From Adenanthera pavonina (Eukaryota > Streptophyta > Magnoliopsida > Fabales > Fabaceae): 64,000 bases of DNA. Shown here one piece after another: positions 1-10,986 of the stretch (position 1 is its first letter; each line of letters starts with the position of its first letter). The notes beneath the pieces were generated by a model. That model made no database searches. It was not told the origin of the DNA and was given only the letters and a program-made list of their open reading frames with translations. The stretch spans positions 25,525,501 through 25,589,500 of the forward strand of contig JAIVEN010000015.1 in NCBI GenBank assembly GCA_026686845.1, written 5' to 3'. A program made the translations under genes and the position numbers.

Positions 1-301
1 TTACAGTAAGCACCATTATATTCAAATAATATATCATTTGAACAAGGGCCATACTTTATTTTAATAAACTTAGATAACTGCATCAACCAAGCATATCTAA
101 AAACAAGTTAAACACTTACAAAACAGCTTGGTTAATAGCTAATTTCTTCCCTTTTCAGTATGATTCCAATTGAGTGCATCAGATACTCCATCTTTATGAG
201 GCTTTCATCATTTAGCTCAGGGAGTACCTGCAAAAGCAAAGGGAAAATCCTTTTTCTTTCTTTGGTACCCTTTTTGACTTGGGTCTACTAAAGGCCAGTT
301 T
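1..301 (-). mobile_element. Sire-1: post-pol tail of an old Sirevirus-like copia element
   Basis: This is non-coding sequence between pol and the 3' end of a reverse-strand element. It is recognised because, on the minus strand, it has the same order as the regions after pol in the elements at 18190-18400 and 59770-59980. That order is a pyrimidine-rich stretch ending GCAG (AG at 229-228), about 108 nt, then a GTAAGT donor-like site (GT at 119-118). No ORF here is believable. The element's 3' LTR would lie left of the window. The solo LTR at 302-2160 interrupts the element, which resumes at 2166. Confidence 0.6.
120..227 (-). other. Putative 108-nt post-pol exon (Sire-1)
   Basis: On the minus strand this stretch is bounded by an acceptor-like TTTTGCAG just upstream (AG at 229-228) and a donor-like GTAAGTG just downstream (GT at 119-118). 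Two other Sireviruses in the window have the same arrangement at nearly the same length: 18199-18305 (107 nt) and 59773-59882 (110 nt). It has no long open frame. If joined to pol it would add only a few codons before a stop, so a leader-exon role is more likely than a coding one. Splicing is inferred, not shown. Confidence 0.4.
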
Positions 302-2160
302 TGTTAACAAGGCTGACTTTCCAAGAGGGGGGGCTGAATTGGAAAGATTGAAATTTTTCTGCACAAAGTCAAATGGGTGAAGAAAGTAAAGTGTAATAAA
401 GCAATGAAAAAAACAAAGTAAACTGAAAAGTAATAATAGAGAGAAGAACACTCAGTAATTTATCCTGGTTCGGTCTATTCACTTGACCTACGTCCAGTCC
501 TCAAGACACCTCTTGAGATTTTTCCACTATACAGCAAGAATTCAACGGGCTTCTTGCTAATGCCTCAGTACAACGAGTATGCTCTATTTTTTGGAGCTTT
601 CCCAATCTCTCTAAGCACTTCTACAATGTGCTTCCCAATCCCCTTGTGATTTCCCCTCACAAGTAAATCTATCTTCCAGATGAATAGTAGATTGTTTACA
701 AAGATATAACTCTCTTGAATAGAGTAGATATGAAGGTTAAAGTACAGATATTGAAGTTAGAGGGTAAAAGCTTTTGAGAAGATGATTTAGCAGAAATTCA
801 GTATATACAAGTTTGATTCATTACCCACAACTTCAAATGTTGTTGTATTTATAGATTTAGGTCCCAACTATTCGTTAGAGACAAAATCTATCCGTTGGGG
901 AAGTTATCCAATGGTTACTCTGAAAAACTATCCGTTAACCAACCGCATTTAATGCTTCTGACATACTGAAATTCAAATTTTGGTTGGTCAACAGACGAAT
1001 TTTGAAGGAGCTGAAGGTTAAAGCTTCCAACGTTACAGCATGAAGTTCGTCTGTTCATGAAGTGAAATTCGAATGTTGAAACTTATAAAATGTTTTCACG
1101 TTGTGACATATGAATTTTCAAGAAGAAAGTTTTTCTATTAAGTATGAACAGTATTTTCAATTTGCTACAGTGCCCTCGAAATTTGAATTTTGGAAGCCCA
1201 AAATTCATCTGTTCCTAGTACATTCAAGGAGGCACAGTAGTTCACTTTCTTCGAAATTCGAATGTTGAAAGAGTGAAGTTCGTCTGTCAGAGAGATTCTT
1301 TTCAGACTAACTTCAACATTCGAAGTTACAAAACTCTGTCATTCATATGTCAACATTCCATTCCAACAGACTCACACCCTTGGCTTCTGAAATTCGAATT
1401 TTAATGTTCAAAGTTCGTCTGACAGAAAGCAGTTTTGAAACTTACATTATTCTTGATCTCAGATGAACTTTAACATTGTTTCAGACGAATTTCTTTCATT
1501 TTCATAAGTTGTGTTTTGTCTGAAATTCGAATTTTGAAGACTCAAAGTTCGTCTGTTTCAAAGAAGCTTCTTTAACTTATATGAAAATTTGAATGTTGGA
1601 AAGCCAAAGTTCGTCTGTCAGATAGTATTTTTGAAACTCAATTTCATCTTGATTTCAGATGAACCTTAACATTGTTTCAGACGAATTTCTTTGGTTTTCA
1701 CAAATTGCTTTCTGTTTGAAATTCGAATTTTGCAGACTTGAAGTTCGTCTGTCACTAAAGGCTTCTTTCAGACTTATATGAAAATTCAAATTTTGGGGAA
1801 CCAAAATTCGTCTGACAGAGAGACATCTCTTCAGATTTGTTCAGTTTTAGCTCGAAATTCGAATTTCCAAAGGCAAAGTTCGAATTTCCCATATGACAGC
1901 TCAGTTTAAACTTCTCAAACTTCGTCTGTTTGTGGGTGTTTTTCAAATGAGTCAAGATTTAACATAAAATCAAGGTTTAAAAACATCTTTTCCTCAAATC
2001 AAAATCTTTTACCCATTTATAACTAAAGCTAAAGATCCTACAGTAGATCTAGCAGCAATTACTCTGAATCTCTTCACTTGAATTATTTTGAGCTCCTTTG
2101 ATATCTTCAATCCAAGCTCTTGATTGTTAGTTTGGAATAATCAAAACTCTTAATTCAACA
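302..2160 (-). mobile_element. Solo LTR a, Sirevirus-like (1859 bp)
   Basis: On the plus strand it starts TGTTAACAAGG and ends TTCAACA, matching the ends of the Sire-4 LTR at 54567-56489 (also displayed in reverse orientation). It is flanked by the perfect 5-bp target duplication AGTTT (297-301 and 2161-2165), with no PBS or PPT, so it is a solo LTR left by LTR-LTR recombination. U3 (plus-strand right half, about 960-1930) is packed with AAATTCGAATTT-type palindromes and AAGTTCGTCTG motifs. A TATA-like TATTTATAG lies near 845. It is inserted into Sire-1, so it is the younger of the two. Confidence 0.88.
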
Positions 2161-2165
2161 AGTTT

Positions 2166-2429
2166 AAACATTTTACATTACATACGGGACCAGAGTTCAA
2201 TCTTACCCAATTATATATATATATAATGCAATAATTGAAATGGGTAAGGGTCAGAGGTTACCAAAGATTATTTCCTTATTATTCTTGGCTTGTATGCAGT
2301 GTAGTATTGCTCATGTCTTCCTTTTGTATATAGGCCAATGCCTCTTGAGTTTCTGCTCTTTCTCTTCTCAAGGTAAGTAGTATGGTTTCTATTTGAGTTG
2401 CTTCCTTGAGAGGAGTGAGAAGATTGCTT
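2166..2429 (-). mobile_element. Deletion junction inside Sire-1
   Basis: On the minus strand this follows gag directly. It reads as a continued but frameshifted gag tail (to about 2260), then AT-rich sequence with a short (AT)n run near 2213-2224. I see no protease, integrase or RT motif between gag and the post-pol tail at 1-301. All of PR-INT-RT-RH, more than 3 kb in the relatives here, is therefore absent. That makes Sire-1 a gag-only derivative. Confidence 0.5.
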
Positions 2430-4197
2430 CTAGTGCTTCTCCTTGTGATTTGTAATTACAGCCTTAGAGTTTTGAGAAGCTTTCCTTTCCAGCATCATTT
2501 TTCTTGTACTAATATGTTCTTTCTTCTTAGAATTGCTCTGCACACATGAAACACTAAAAGAACATTTTGGTACATACTTATTTCTGGGTCCAGGATTGTT
2601 AGTGGTATTCTTTGGAACCCATTTCATGCTTTTACTCAAGCCATATTTCCTTATATTGCATAGATCAGCTATATGCCCCTTTTTATCACAATATATGCAT
2701 AATAGTGAACTAGGCATTATTGTAGGTACAAAAAAATTTTGAATAGCATTTATTTTTCTCCTTAGATTCACTCATGTGGCCAGCACCCAAATTGTCAAAT
2801 ACACAGTTCCATTTACCAAGTGAAATATTTGACTTATCTTTGCCTTAGGTGAAATTAGCATTACCTTAGTTAACTCCTCCTTTTCTTTAGCTAACCTATC
2901 ACATGAATTACAAGAGAAAGTGTGTGTGTGGGTTTCACAAATATTTTCTAAATCATTTATTTTTTTATTTGAGTGATTCCTTTTCGTTCTTTTCAAATTC
3001 TAATTCATGTTCTAAGGAAATCACTCTCTTCTTACTATGTGCAAGTGCTTTTGCTAATCTAATCAGTTTATTATGCATTTCAGTATAAGCATCTTGCAAT
3101 TCATCAAAAGTAAACTTAGAATGAGATTCAGAGTTAGAATTTGATACCTCATTATTCAATAGTGCCATCAAGAATGGATAGGTATCCTCATCATCTTTAT
3201 CTAAATTATTGCCCCAGATTGCAGAAGTATATGCCACTTTAGCTTTTCCACTTTTATTTTCTATATATCTTCCTCCTTGCCTCCTTGAGTGATACTTCAG
3301 CTTATTTGCATGGCAGGAGTGCTTTTGTTCCTGAAGCTCTTTCGTTTTTATTTTGAGGAATCTACCAAATCTGATGGTCAATTCTTTCAGCTCGTCATCC
3401 TCCTTATCACTACTACTATCATCACTTTCATTATCAGTATCATCTTCTTCTAATCTTTGTGATAAAGTAACTTTGAACATAAGCAATTTTCCTTTATTTT
3501 GTTGCTCCAACAGAAGATCTAGTTTTCCATCATATTCAGCAAGGCTCCCAAACAGTGTAGTGATAGATTGATATGATTATCCTCTCATTTCTTCAATGGC
3601 TATCACTTTTGGTTGCCATTCTTTAGGTAGAGCTCTGAGTATTTTTGCATACTTGCTCTCTTTGTGTATAACTCTTTTCCAAAGCTACTAGATGGTTAAC
3701 AATGTGAGTAAAAAAATTTTGAAATTCTTTAATGGGCTCACCATTGTTCATCTTGAAGGCTTCATATTCAACTGTGAGAGAGCTGAACTTGTTTTCCTTA
3801 ACACCTTTGGTTCCTTCATGAGCAATCTCTAGAGAATCCCACATTTCTTTTGCTGTATTGCAATCTGACATTTTGAAGAATTCATCTTGATTTAGAGCAC
3901 TGGTCAAGGAGTGCTTTGTCTTGAAATTCAATAGGACTCTTTGCCTATCTTCCTCATCCTATTTTACTTCTAGCTTCTCTCTGTATATGCCATAATTTTC
4001 CATTTTCCTTGGCACAAAGTCACACTTCTGTATAACAAACCAAATATCTAGGTCTATGGATTGAAGAAAAATCTGCATCCTCATCTTCTAGTATCTATAG
4101 TGTTCACCATTGAAGATTGTAGATCTGTTGACATTATTCCCTTGTAGCAGTATGTTCTATTCCCCTGTAGCAGTATGTTCTCTCCAAAGCCATCCAT
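2430..4197 (-). pseudogene. Sire-1 gag (broken)
   Basis: This is a relic of the capsid/nucleocapsid protein that packages copia RNA. The likely start is ATG at 4197-4195 (Met-Asp-Gly-Phe), 38 nt after the PBS; the other elements begin Met-Ala-Gly-Phe at the equivalent place. Recognisable pieces are a UBN2-like gag core at 3931-3623 (AKEMWDSLEIAHEGTK), an acidic stretch with IWGNN at 3510-2965, and a CCHC zinc knuckle at 2771-2430 (CIYCDKKGHIADLC) followed by MKWVPK. The pieces lie in different frames or are split by stops, so it is dead. A direct repeat around TAGCAGTATGTTCT (near 4145-4180) adds to the damage close to the N terminus. Sire-2 and Sire-4 gag have the same order. Confidence 0.8.
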
Positions 4198-4235
4198 TTT
4201 GCTCCTGGATGATTAGATCCTTTGCTGGGAATCCT

Positions 4236-4248
4236 GACTCTGATATCA
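4236..4248 (-). other. Primer binding site of Sire-1
   Basis: On the minus strand this reads TGATATCAGAGTC, one base off the initiator-Met tRNA complement TGGTATCAGAG. It lies 2 nt inside the LTR that begins at 4251, so it fixes the orientation: the 5' LTR is on the right. Confidence 0.75.
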
Positions 4249-4250
4249 AT

Positions 4251-6214
4251 TGTTACGTTTGACTAGTTACCTAAGAGAAGGGTGAATTGGGTGATGCAAG
4301 ATTTTCACCCTTTTTGGATTATAACCCAATTTCACCAAGTGTGTAGCAAAACAGGGATGAACAGAGAAAGTTGAGTGCAGTAATTGAATAGAGAAGATGA
4401 AGAACAATACATAACAATTTATACTGGTTCGACCTAACCACTTGGCCTACATCCAGTCCCCAAGCCATCACTTGGGATTTTCCATTATATCCCACAGGTT
4501 TGATTCGGGTACATATGAAACCTCAGTATATCCCACAAGTTTCAGTAGGCACTAGTGAAGCCACTCTCCCCACACCCTTACAAGATGTGTAAATTCCTTA
4601 GTGTTTCCCCACACTAAGATTCTACTTAAAATATGTAGAAAGAAATATTTACAGAATGAAAACTCTCTTGAAGAGTAGATAATACATTGAAAGCTCATTC
4701 TATTAAGATGAATTTTTAAAAGGATGCTGACATAGAAAGATTTTGTGTATATGGATAACATTTTCACATAAACTCTTAATATTGTTACCCATAAGTTTAA
4801 ATAATGTTTTATTTATAGATTTGTGGTGTAACTAAACGTTAGATACAAGATCTATCCGTTGGAGACGTTAACCAACGATTACTCTGCAAAACTAGCCGTT
4901 AAACAACTGCATTTAATGCATCTGACACTCTGAATTTTATGGTGTCAACAAATGAATTTCGTAGAGACCATAAGTTAAAGACTTTAATGTTGAACTTCCA
5001 AAATTCGTCTGTTTAAAAGTGAAATTCAAATTTTGGTTTTGGCAAATATTTTCCATGTTAAAACATACAAATTTTCATATCCAAAGTTCTTCTATTGAGT
5101 GTGAATAGTTGTCTCATGTTTCTACAATGCATTTGAAATTCAAATTTTGGAGGTCCAAAATTCGCCTATCGGTGGCAAGCTCAACATGACATAAAAGTTC
5201 TCCTCGAAATTCAAATTTTAGAGGCCCGAAATTTGTCTATCATTAGCAAGCTCAACATGGCACAAAGGTTCTTTTCAAAATTCAAATTTTGGAGACCCAA
5301 AATTCTTATATTGGCTATTCCATAAGCATTTTCACATTCTGGAGATTTGAAATTCAAATTTTGAATGTTCAAAATTCATCTGTCAAAGGCGGAACCTCTG
5401 TGACTTTAAACTTTGCATTGTAGATAATTTTACAGAAGATATAACTCTCTCATTTGAACTCCAAATTAAGCAACGACCTATGCTTGGAAAGCTCTCAATG
5501 TCTACTTCCAAATGCAAAGTTTCACCTCAAAAACAAATGTACTCTGTGAGATATGATCAAAATAATAATAAGAGGTCAAAACTGAAAATCCATATCTCAC
5601 TTCTTAACTTTAAATAACCATAACTTTTTCATATGACCTTTATTTTGAGTGAAATAATCTTCTTTGAAAATCTTGTTAAGTCTAATTTCATATGAAATAA
5701 TTTTTACATCAAATCCATATGTATTTTAAGAGATGTCTTAAAAAAACTAATCAAGGGTCAAACTTTAGATTCTTGAAAATCAGATTTCACTGTATTTAAA
5801 ACTAAGAATGTATTACTTTGATAAACAAAACTTCTTGAGTCAATCAAATGCAATTGTAAATCATTGAGTTTCATTCTAAAGTTTGAATTTTGAAATTCAA
5901 ACTTTGTCTGTTAAAGGGACTAATTTTGAACTCTTTTTGCACTTTAATATAAGACGAACTTTAACATGACTTTAGATGAATTTTTCATTTTTCACAAATT
6001 ATGCTTGACTCGAAATTTGAATTTCAATAACATGAAATTCGTTTGTTAGAGGTGATACCTTTGGAACTTCAAATTTTAGTCAGCAAAGTTCAAATTTTCA
6101 ATAAAATACTCAAGTATTAACTTCAAAACACATCTGTCAGTAAGTGTTTTTCAACTTTAACGTATGCTAACATTAGATTTACTTGATCTAACTCAATTAA
6201 AATATATGGTAACA
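4251..6214 (-). mobile_element. 5' LTR of Sire-1 (old, about 1964 bp)
   Basis: On the plus strand it starts TGTTACGTTTG next to the PBS, and I place its end at GGTAACA (6214), giving TGTTAC/GTAACA ends. The right end is the less certain one because this copy has diverged. R-U5 (left part) keeps the family phrase around CCTACATCCAGTCCCCAAG (4447). A TATA-like TATTTATAG lies at about 4810. U3 (about 4920-6150) carries the same repeated motif as the younger LTRs, but its palindromes have mostly lost the central CpG (AAATTCAAATTT at 5042 and 5136, AAATTTGAATTT at 6013). It is clearly older than the LTRs at 302, 7286 and 54567. Confidence 0.7.
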
Positions 6215-7285
6215 AGATTAAATAATTTTCAAAGATTAATCCCACCTTAATACCTAAGTGAAAATAAAATATATTTAGTGACTATGTCTTTAAATATTGA
6301 GTTCCACTTCCACTTAGTCATTTCCTTCTTGGAATGCTCTCTTCTGATCTTTCTTTTTTAGAGCATCATTTCTCTTCTTCTTTCTAGAGTGAGGCATGAT
6401 ATTGATTTTCATTTCTGTATTCCAATGCTTACTCTTCTTACTTGGACCATCATACATTTAATATATTACACTTACAAATCAAGTAGTTAGTCTAATTTAT
6501 ATATCCAACTTATATTATTCATTGTAAAAGTACAGTGGATATATTTGCACATAGCATGATATATAGATTATAACCATAATTAAATATATGGTAATACACA
6601 TTTTACTTCTTTAAGGAATATAATATATGTCAGATACATATAATGCATTTGTTTCTTATTACTCTATATTTGTCATCATCAAAACTTATATTATACTAAA
6701 CTTTACAGTGTGTTTTTTCGTGGAAGCTTAGAAATAGTCTTTATGTTAAAATTGGAGTAGATAATGCTACAATTTTTTTTTCTTTAGCACCAAAGGAATT
6801 CTCAAACTGTCATTTAAAGACTAATTTTTCGAGAAATCCTTAGATACTCTTAGTGTACCTTCTCATTCATACTCTACCTAATAAGAATTTACCAAGTTGT
6901 ATAAATTTAATCCCAGTTGTAATTTGGTTCAAATTATTATCATTTTATTAATTTTTTAAAAAGTGTGATCTTCAACTTCGAAAACCATCTCTCTTCATTT
7001 TTAATATCGTAAATCAAACTGTCTCTCATCCCCTTACGTCAGAATGAACCTCTTTTATTTCAACTGTCAAGGTAGATGAAGAACCTTCCCTACAAGATGC
7101 CACCATCTTCATGTGGTCATCATCAGGTGATAGTTAAATATTAGAAATAGCATTGATGATTGAAGAAGAGAATAAGGGCATCGTTAAGGCAAAAGTATTT
7201 GGGATACTGAAGCCTGAAAGGCATGTCGGAACAAAAGGATGGTGAAGGGAATATAGGTAAGATTATTGGAATGGGGAAGACAATC
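6215..7285. other. Unassigned AT-rich intergenic stretch
   Basis: I find no ORF, repeat pair or terminal motif that I can assign. If the Sire-1 LTR extends past 6214, its tail would be here. Confidence 0.4.
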
Positions 7286-9008
7286 TGTTGGATCAAGAGT
7301 TTTGATGATTCCAAACCAACACTCAAGAGCTTGGAATGAAGATATCAAAGGAGATCAAAGCTGTTTCAAGTGAAGATTTTCTAAGTATTTGCTATTAGAT
7401 CTTTTGTAGGATCTTTAGTTTTTGTTTAGATTGGGTAAAAGATTTTGATTTGAGAAAAAGGCGTTTTCAAACCTTGATTTGAAGTTAAATCTTTACTTAT
7501 TTAAAAAATACTCACAAACAGACAAAGTTTGAAAGTATAACTGAACTGTCAAGTTGGAAATTCGAACTTTGCTTTTGGAAATTCGAATTTCAAGCTAAAA
7601 CTGAATAAGTCTGGAGAGGTGTCCCTCTGTCAGATGAATTTTGGTCATTCAAAATTCGAATTTTCATCAAGTCTGAAAGAAGCCTTTTTGTGACAGACGA
7701 ACTTCACTCTTTCAAAATTCGAATTTCAGACAAAATGCAATTTGTGAAAACCAAAGAAATTCGTCTGAAACTATGCTAAAGTTCATCTAAAATCAAGAAG
7801 AAACTAAGTTTGAAAAATGCTCTCTGACAGACGAACTTTGACTTAGCAACATTCGAATTTTCATCTGAGTCAAAGGAGCTACTTTGTGACATTCGAATTT
7901 CACTCTTTCAAAATTCGAATTTCAGACAAAACAAAACTTGAGAAAATAGAAGAAATTCGTCTGAAAGTTTGATAAAGTTCATCTGAGATCAAGAATGATT
8001 TAAGTCTCAAAACTGGTCTCTGACAGACGAATTTCACTCTGCCAAAATTCGAATTTCAAAGAAAGTGAACTACTGTGCCTCTTTGAACGTTCAATGGACA
8101 AACGAATTTTGGGCATCCAAAATTCGAATTTCGAGGGTACTGTAGAAAATTGAAAACACTGTTCACGATTTACAGAAAAACTTTCTTCTGGAAAATTCGT
8201 ATGTCACATTGTGAAAATATTTTATAAGTTTCAAAATTCGAATTTCACTCTATGGATAGACGAACTTCATATTTTAACATTGGAAGCTTTAACCTTCGGT
8301 TCCCTCAAAATTCGTCTGTTGGCCAACCAAAATTCGAATTTCAGTATGTCAGAAACATTAAATGCGGTTGGTAAACGGATAGTTTTTCAGAGTAACCGTT
8401 GGATAACTTCCCCAACTGATAGATTTAGTCTCTAACGGATATTTGAGACCTAAATCTATAAATACAACATCATTTGAAGTTGTGGGTAATAAATCAAACT
8501 TGTATATACCGAATTTCTACTGAATCTTCATCTCAAAAGCTTTTACCCTTCCAACTTCATTATTTGTACTTAAACCTTCATATCTACTCTATTCAAGAGA
8601 GTTATTCATTTGTAAACTATCTACTCTTCATCTGGAAGATAGATTTACTTATGAGGGGTATTCACAAGGGGATTGGGAAAGCACATAGAGAAAGTGCTTA
8701 GAGAGTTTGAGAGAGCTCAGAACAGAGCATACTCGTGTACTGTGGCTTTAGCAAGAAGCCCATTGAAATTCTTGCTGGATAGTGGATAAATCTCAAGAGG
8801 TGTCTTGGGGACTGGATGTAGGTCAAGTGGATAGACCGAACCAGGATAAATCACTGAGTTTTCTTCTCCTTATCTCTACTTTTCAGCTTGCTCTGTTTTA
8901 CACGTTGTTTTCATTATACTGTGATATCTTCACTTGCTTTACTTTGTGCAGAAAAATTTCAATCTTCCCAATTCACCCCCCCCTCTTGGGAAGTCAGCCT
9001 TGCTAACA
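7286..9008 (+). mobile_element. Solo LTR b, Sirevirus-like (1723 bp)
   Basis: It starts TGTTGGATCAAGAG and ends AGCCTTGCTAACA, the reverse complement of the Sire-4 LTR ends. It is flanked by the perfect 5-bp duplication CAATC (7281-7285 and 9009-9013), with no internal sequence, so it is a solo LTR. The parts are easy to read here. U3 has arrays of AAATTCGAATTT and CAGACGAA between about 7540 and 8345. TATAAATA is at 8457-8464. R-U5 follows, ending in the conserved CCCCTCTTGGGAAGTCAGCC. The palindromes largely keep their CpG, so the copy is fairly young. Confidence 0.9.
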
Positions 9009-9319
9009 CAATCCTTAATGGAAGCAGTTTGGCTATGGAATTAATTTTCTTGAAAGACTTAAAAAAACAAAAATAAATCATATGGAAAAAAAATACCATT
9101 ATTTTGCACCCAAAATGAAAATAGACTGAAAATCCATTAATGACTAAGGATCACTAAGGTAATATAGCAATCCTTCTCAATGATTTATAAAATTCATATA
9201 TAACACATATCAAATATACCCAAAATTTTTTCATTGCAAGATTACAACTTATATACTTTGTTTTGCCTTTTCTTTTTATGAGATCTGATTCACACATTCA
9301 CAGGGATCAATGGATGAAA
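9009..9319. other. Intergenic, nothing recognised
   Basis: AT-rich sequence between the solo LTR target duplication and the LINE tail. The short reading frames look like chance. Confidence 0.4.
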
Positions 9320-10690
9320 TTTTTTTGAATGAAAGGCGTTATATTATTAACAAGAGGTTACAAAGAGCATAACAAAAACTGGCATCAAGAAATATTTACA
9401 TCAGGTTGACCTAGTGTTAGCTAGTAATCCTATTATAGAAAATTTGAGTAAGGCCTTAAACTTGGAGAGTGTGCTCAGCTAAAGCCAAGACTTCATTAAC
9501 TAGAACATGGGTAGCTTTAGTGCTTCTGCAGAAGAGGCGTCCGTTTCTCATATCCCACATTTTCCAACACAATATCCCAAATGTTACTCTCCATCTGATA
9601 TCCTTTCTTTGGGGATGTATATTGTTGATTAACCAATCTTCATAGGGGTTAGCAAAGAAGTTAGTCACTGAAGAGTAGGGAATGATAAGATTCCAACTAG
9701 AGCTTGCCAAGAGACATTTACGTAGGACATGTCCAATGTCTTTATCGTCAAGTTTACATAGTTCACAGCGCTTGTCTTGTGTCATCCTCCTTTGAACTTG
9801 AATAGAGTTTGTAAGAAGTTTGTTCTTGTATGCAAGCCATAGGAAAGTTTTAACGCGTTGAGCTCTTGGGTATTTCCATATAAAGTTCCATCTATGGTCT
9901 CTATCTTCCCATTTATCGATCATGATGAAGGTATATGCTGAAGACACAATGCAGTCTCTATTTGGTGTATGGATCAAGCTACATCTGGGAGGTTCGTCAA
10001 TGAAGGGTGAGATTGAGATTGTAGCAATTTGTGCTGCGCAATGATTAGGGAGAAGGTCAATGAATTTGTCCCATAGCCACTATCCTTCTTGATCAATAAA
10101 GTTCGTTATAGGTGTTTAAAGTTGTTGCTCATCAATGGGGGCAAAGGATAGGTTCTTGAGAGGGCCAAGCTCTCCAATCTGGTTATCAGACCAAAATCTA
10201 GTATGTACACTATTGCCTGGTTCCCATTTAAGGCCAAGTAACATGCCGTCCCACACCTTTGCAATGCTTTTCTATAGGTAGGAGGTAGAGGATCACCTAA
10301 ACTTTCCTAGCCTATTGGCAGTCTAGTTGTATTTGCTGAGTAGCACTTATACCCATAGGAGGTCAGTTCTAGAAATGAGTTTAAATGCTAGTCTCATTAG
10401 GAATGTCGCATTTTGATTTTCTATATCTTTGATCCCGTCTCCTCCATTCTCTTTAGATTGGCATATCTTCTTCCAACTTATGAGCCTAATTTTCCTATGA
10501 TCCACCGTGGAACCCATATGAAGTCTCGTATGTGTTTATTGATACAATTGCAGCTTAAGGTTGGGATTTTTGTGGATTGCACAGCATACATGGGAATTGA
10601 GGTAAGGACTGGTTGCGCAAGAGTAATCCTCCTTGCCAAAGATAGGGAGTTAGCTTTCTAGCCCACAGGATGGGCATGAAATTTCTTTTT
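9320..10690 (-). pseudogene. LINE (L1-type) retrotransposon, 3' part of ORF2, broken
   Basis: On the minus strand the order matches the C-terminal part of plant LINE ORF2. First come RT-thumb phrases LSLARRITLAQ and SIPMYAVQSTK (about 10670-10560). Then come SWKKICQSKENGGDGIKD (about 10470-10400), a KVWDGMLLGLKWEPGNS-like segment (about 10260-10190), and an open 173-codon zf-RVT domain at 9977-9456. Frameshifts and stops separate them. The zf-RVT domain has FLWLAYKNKLLTN, then CELC...GHVLRKC as the zinc ligands. The 3' end is ATAACGCCTTTCATTC followed by a short A-run (plus-strand T-run at 9320-9326), typical of plant LINEs. The endonuclease and the catalytic FADD part of RT are missing, so this is 5'-truncated. 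Confidence 0.8.
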
Positions 10691-10929
10691 ACGATGATGA
10701 CAACATAAAAATGGAGGTAAGGGAGAGATAGTTTGTACCAGGTATGGCAGAGTAGTGGAGATGGAGGAGCCCTTGGACGAGCATGAAGGAGAGAGGGAAT
10801 AACACGAAGAGGAGCAAGGCCACCAAATGACAAAAGAACACCTCCATTACTCAGTACCTAGTACGGTAACGTAGTGGCAAGAATGGGCATAGAGGAGGCG
10901 TGAAATTGGGAACGAGAGGATACAGAAAT
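10691..10929. other. Unassigned stretch between LINE and LTR relic
   Basis: GC is a little higher than around it, and purine-rich on the plus strand. An open minus frame here overlaps the LINE relic and shows no domain of its own. It may be U3 of the relic that follows. Confidence 0.3.
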
Positions 10930-10976
10930 TTTGGGAGTCATGCGATTAGGGTCAGTTCTTCTCCACTCACTATAAC

Positions 10977-10986
10977 CCTATAAAAG
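10977..10986 (+). promoter_or_regulatory. TATA box of the Tat-like LTR relic
   Basis: CTATAAAAGG, followed directly by a long GA-rich stretch of the kind found at plant transcript 5' ends. No ORF follows within reach, which fits an LTR promoter better than a gene promoter. Confidence 0.4.

Noticed and set aside
4145..4185. Short direct repeat TAGCAGTATGTTCT near the Sire-1 gag start as a regulatory repeat
   Set aside because: It lies in decayed gag coding sequence and looks like a small local duplication.
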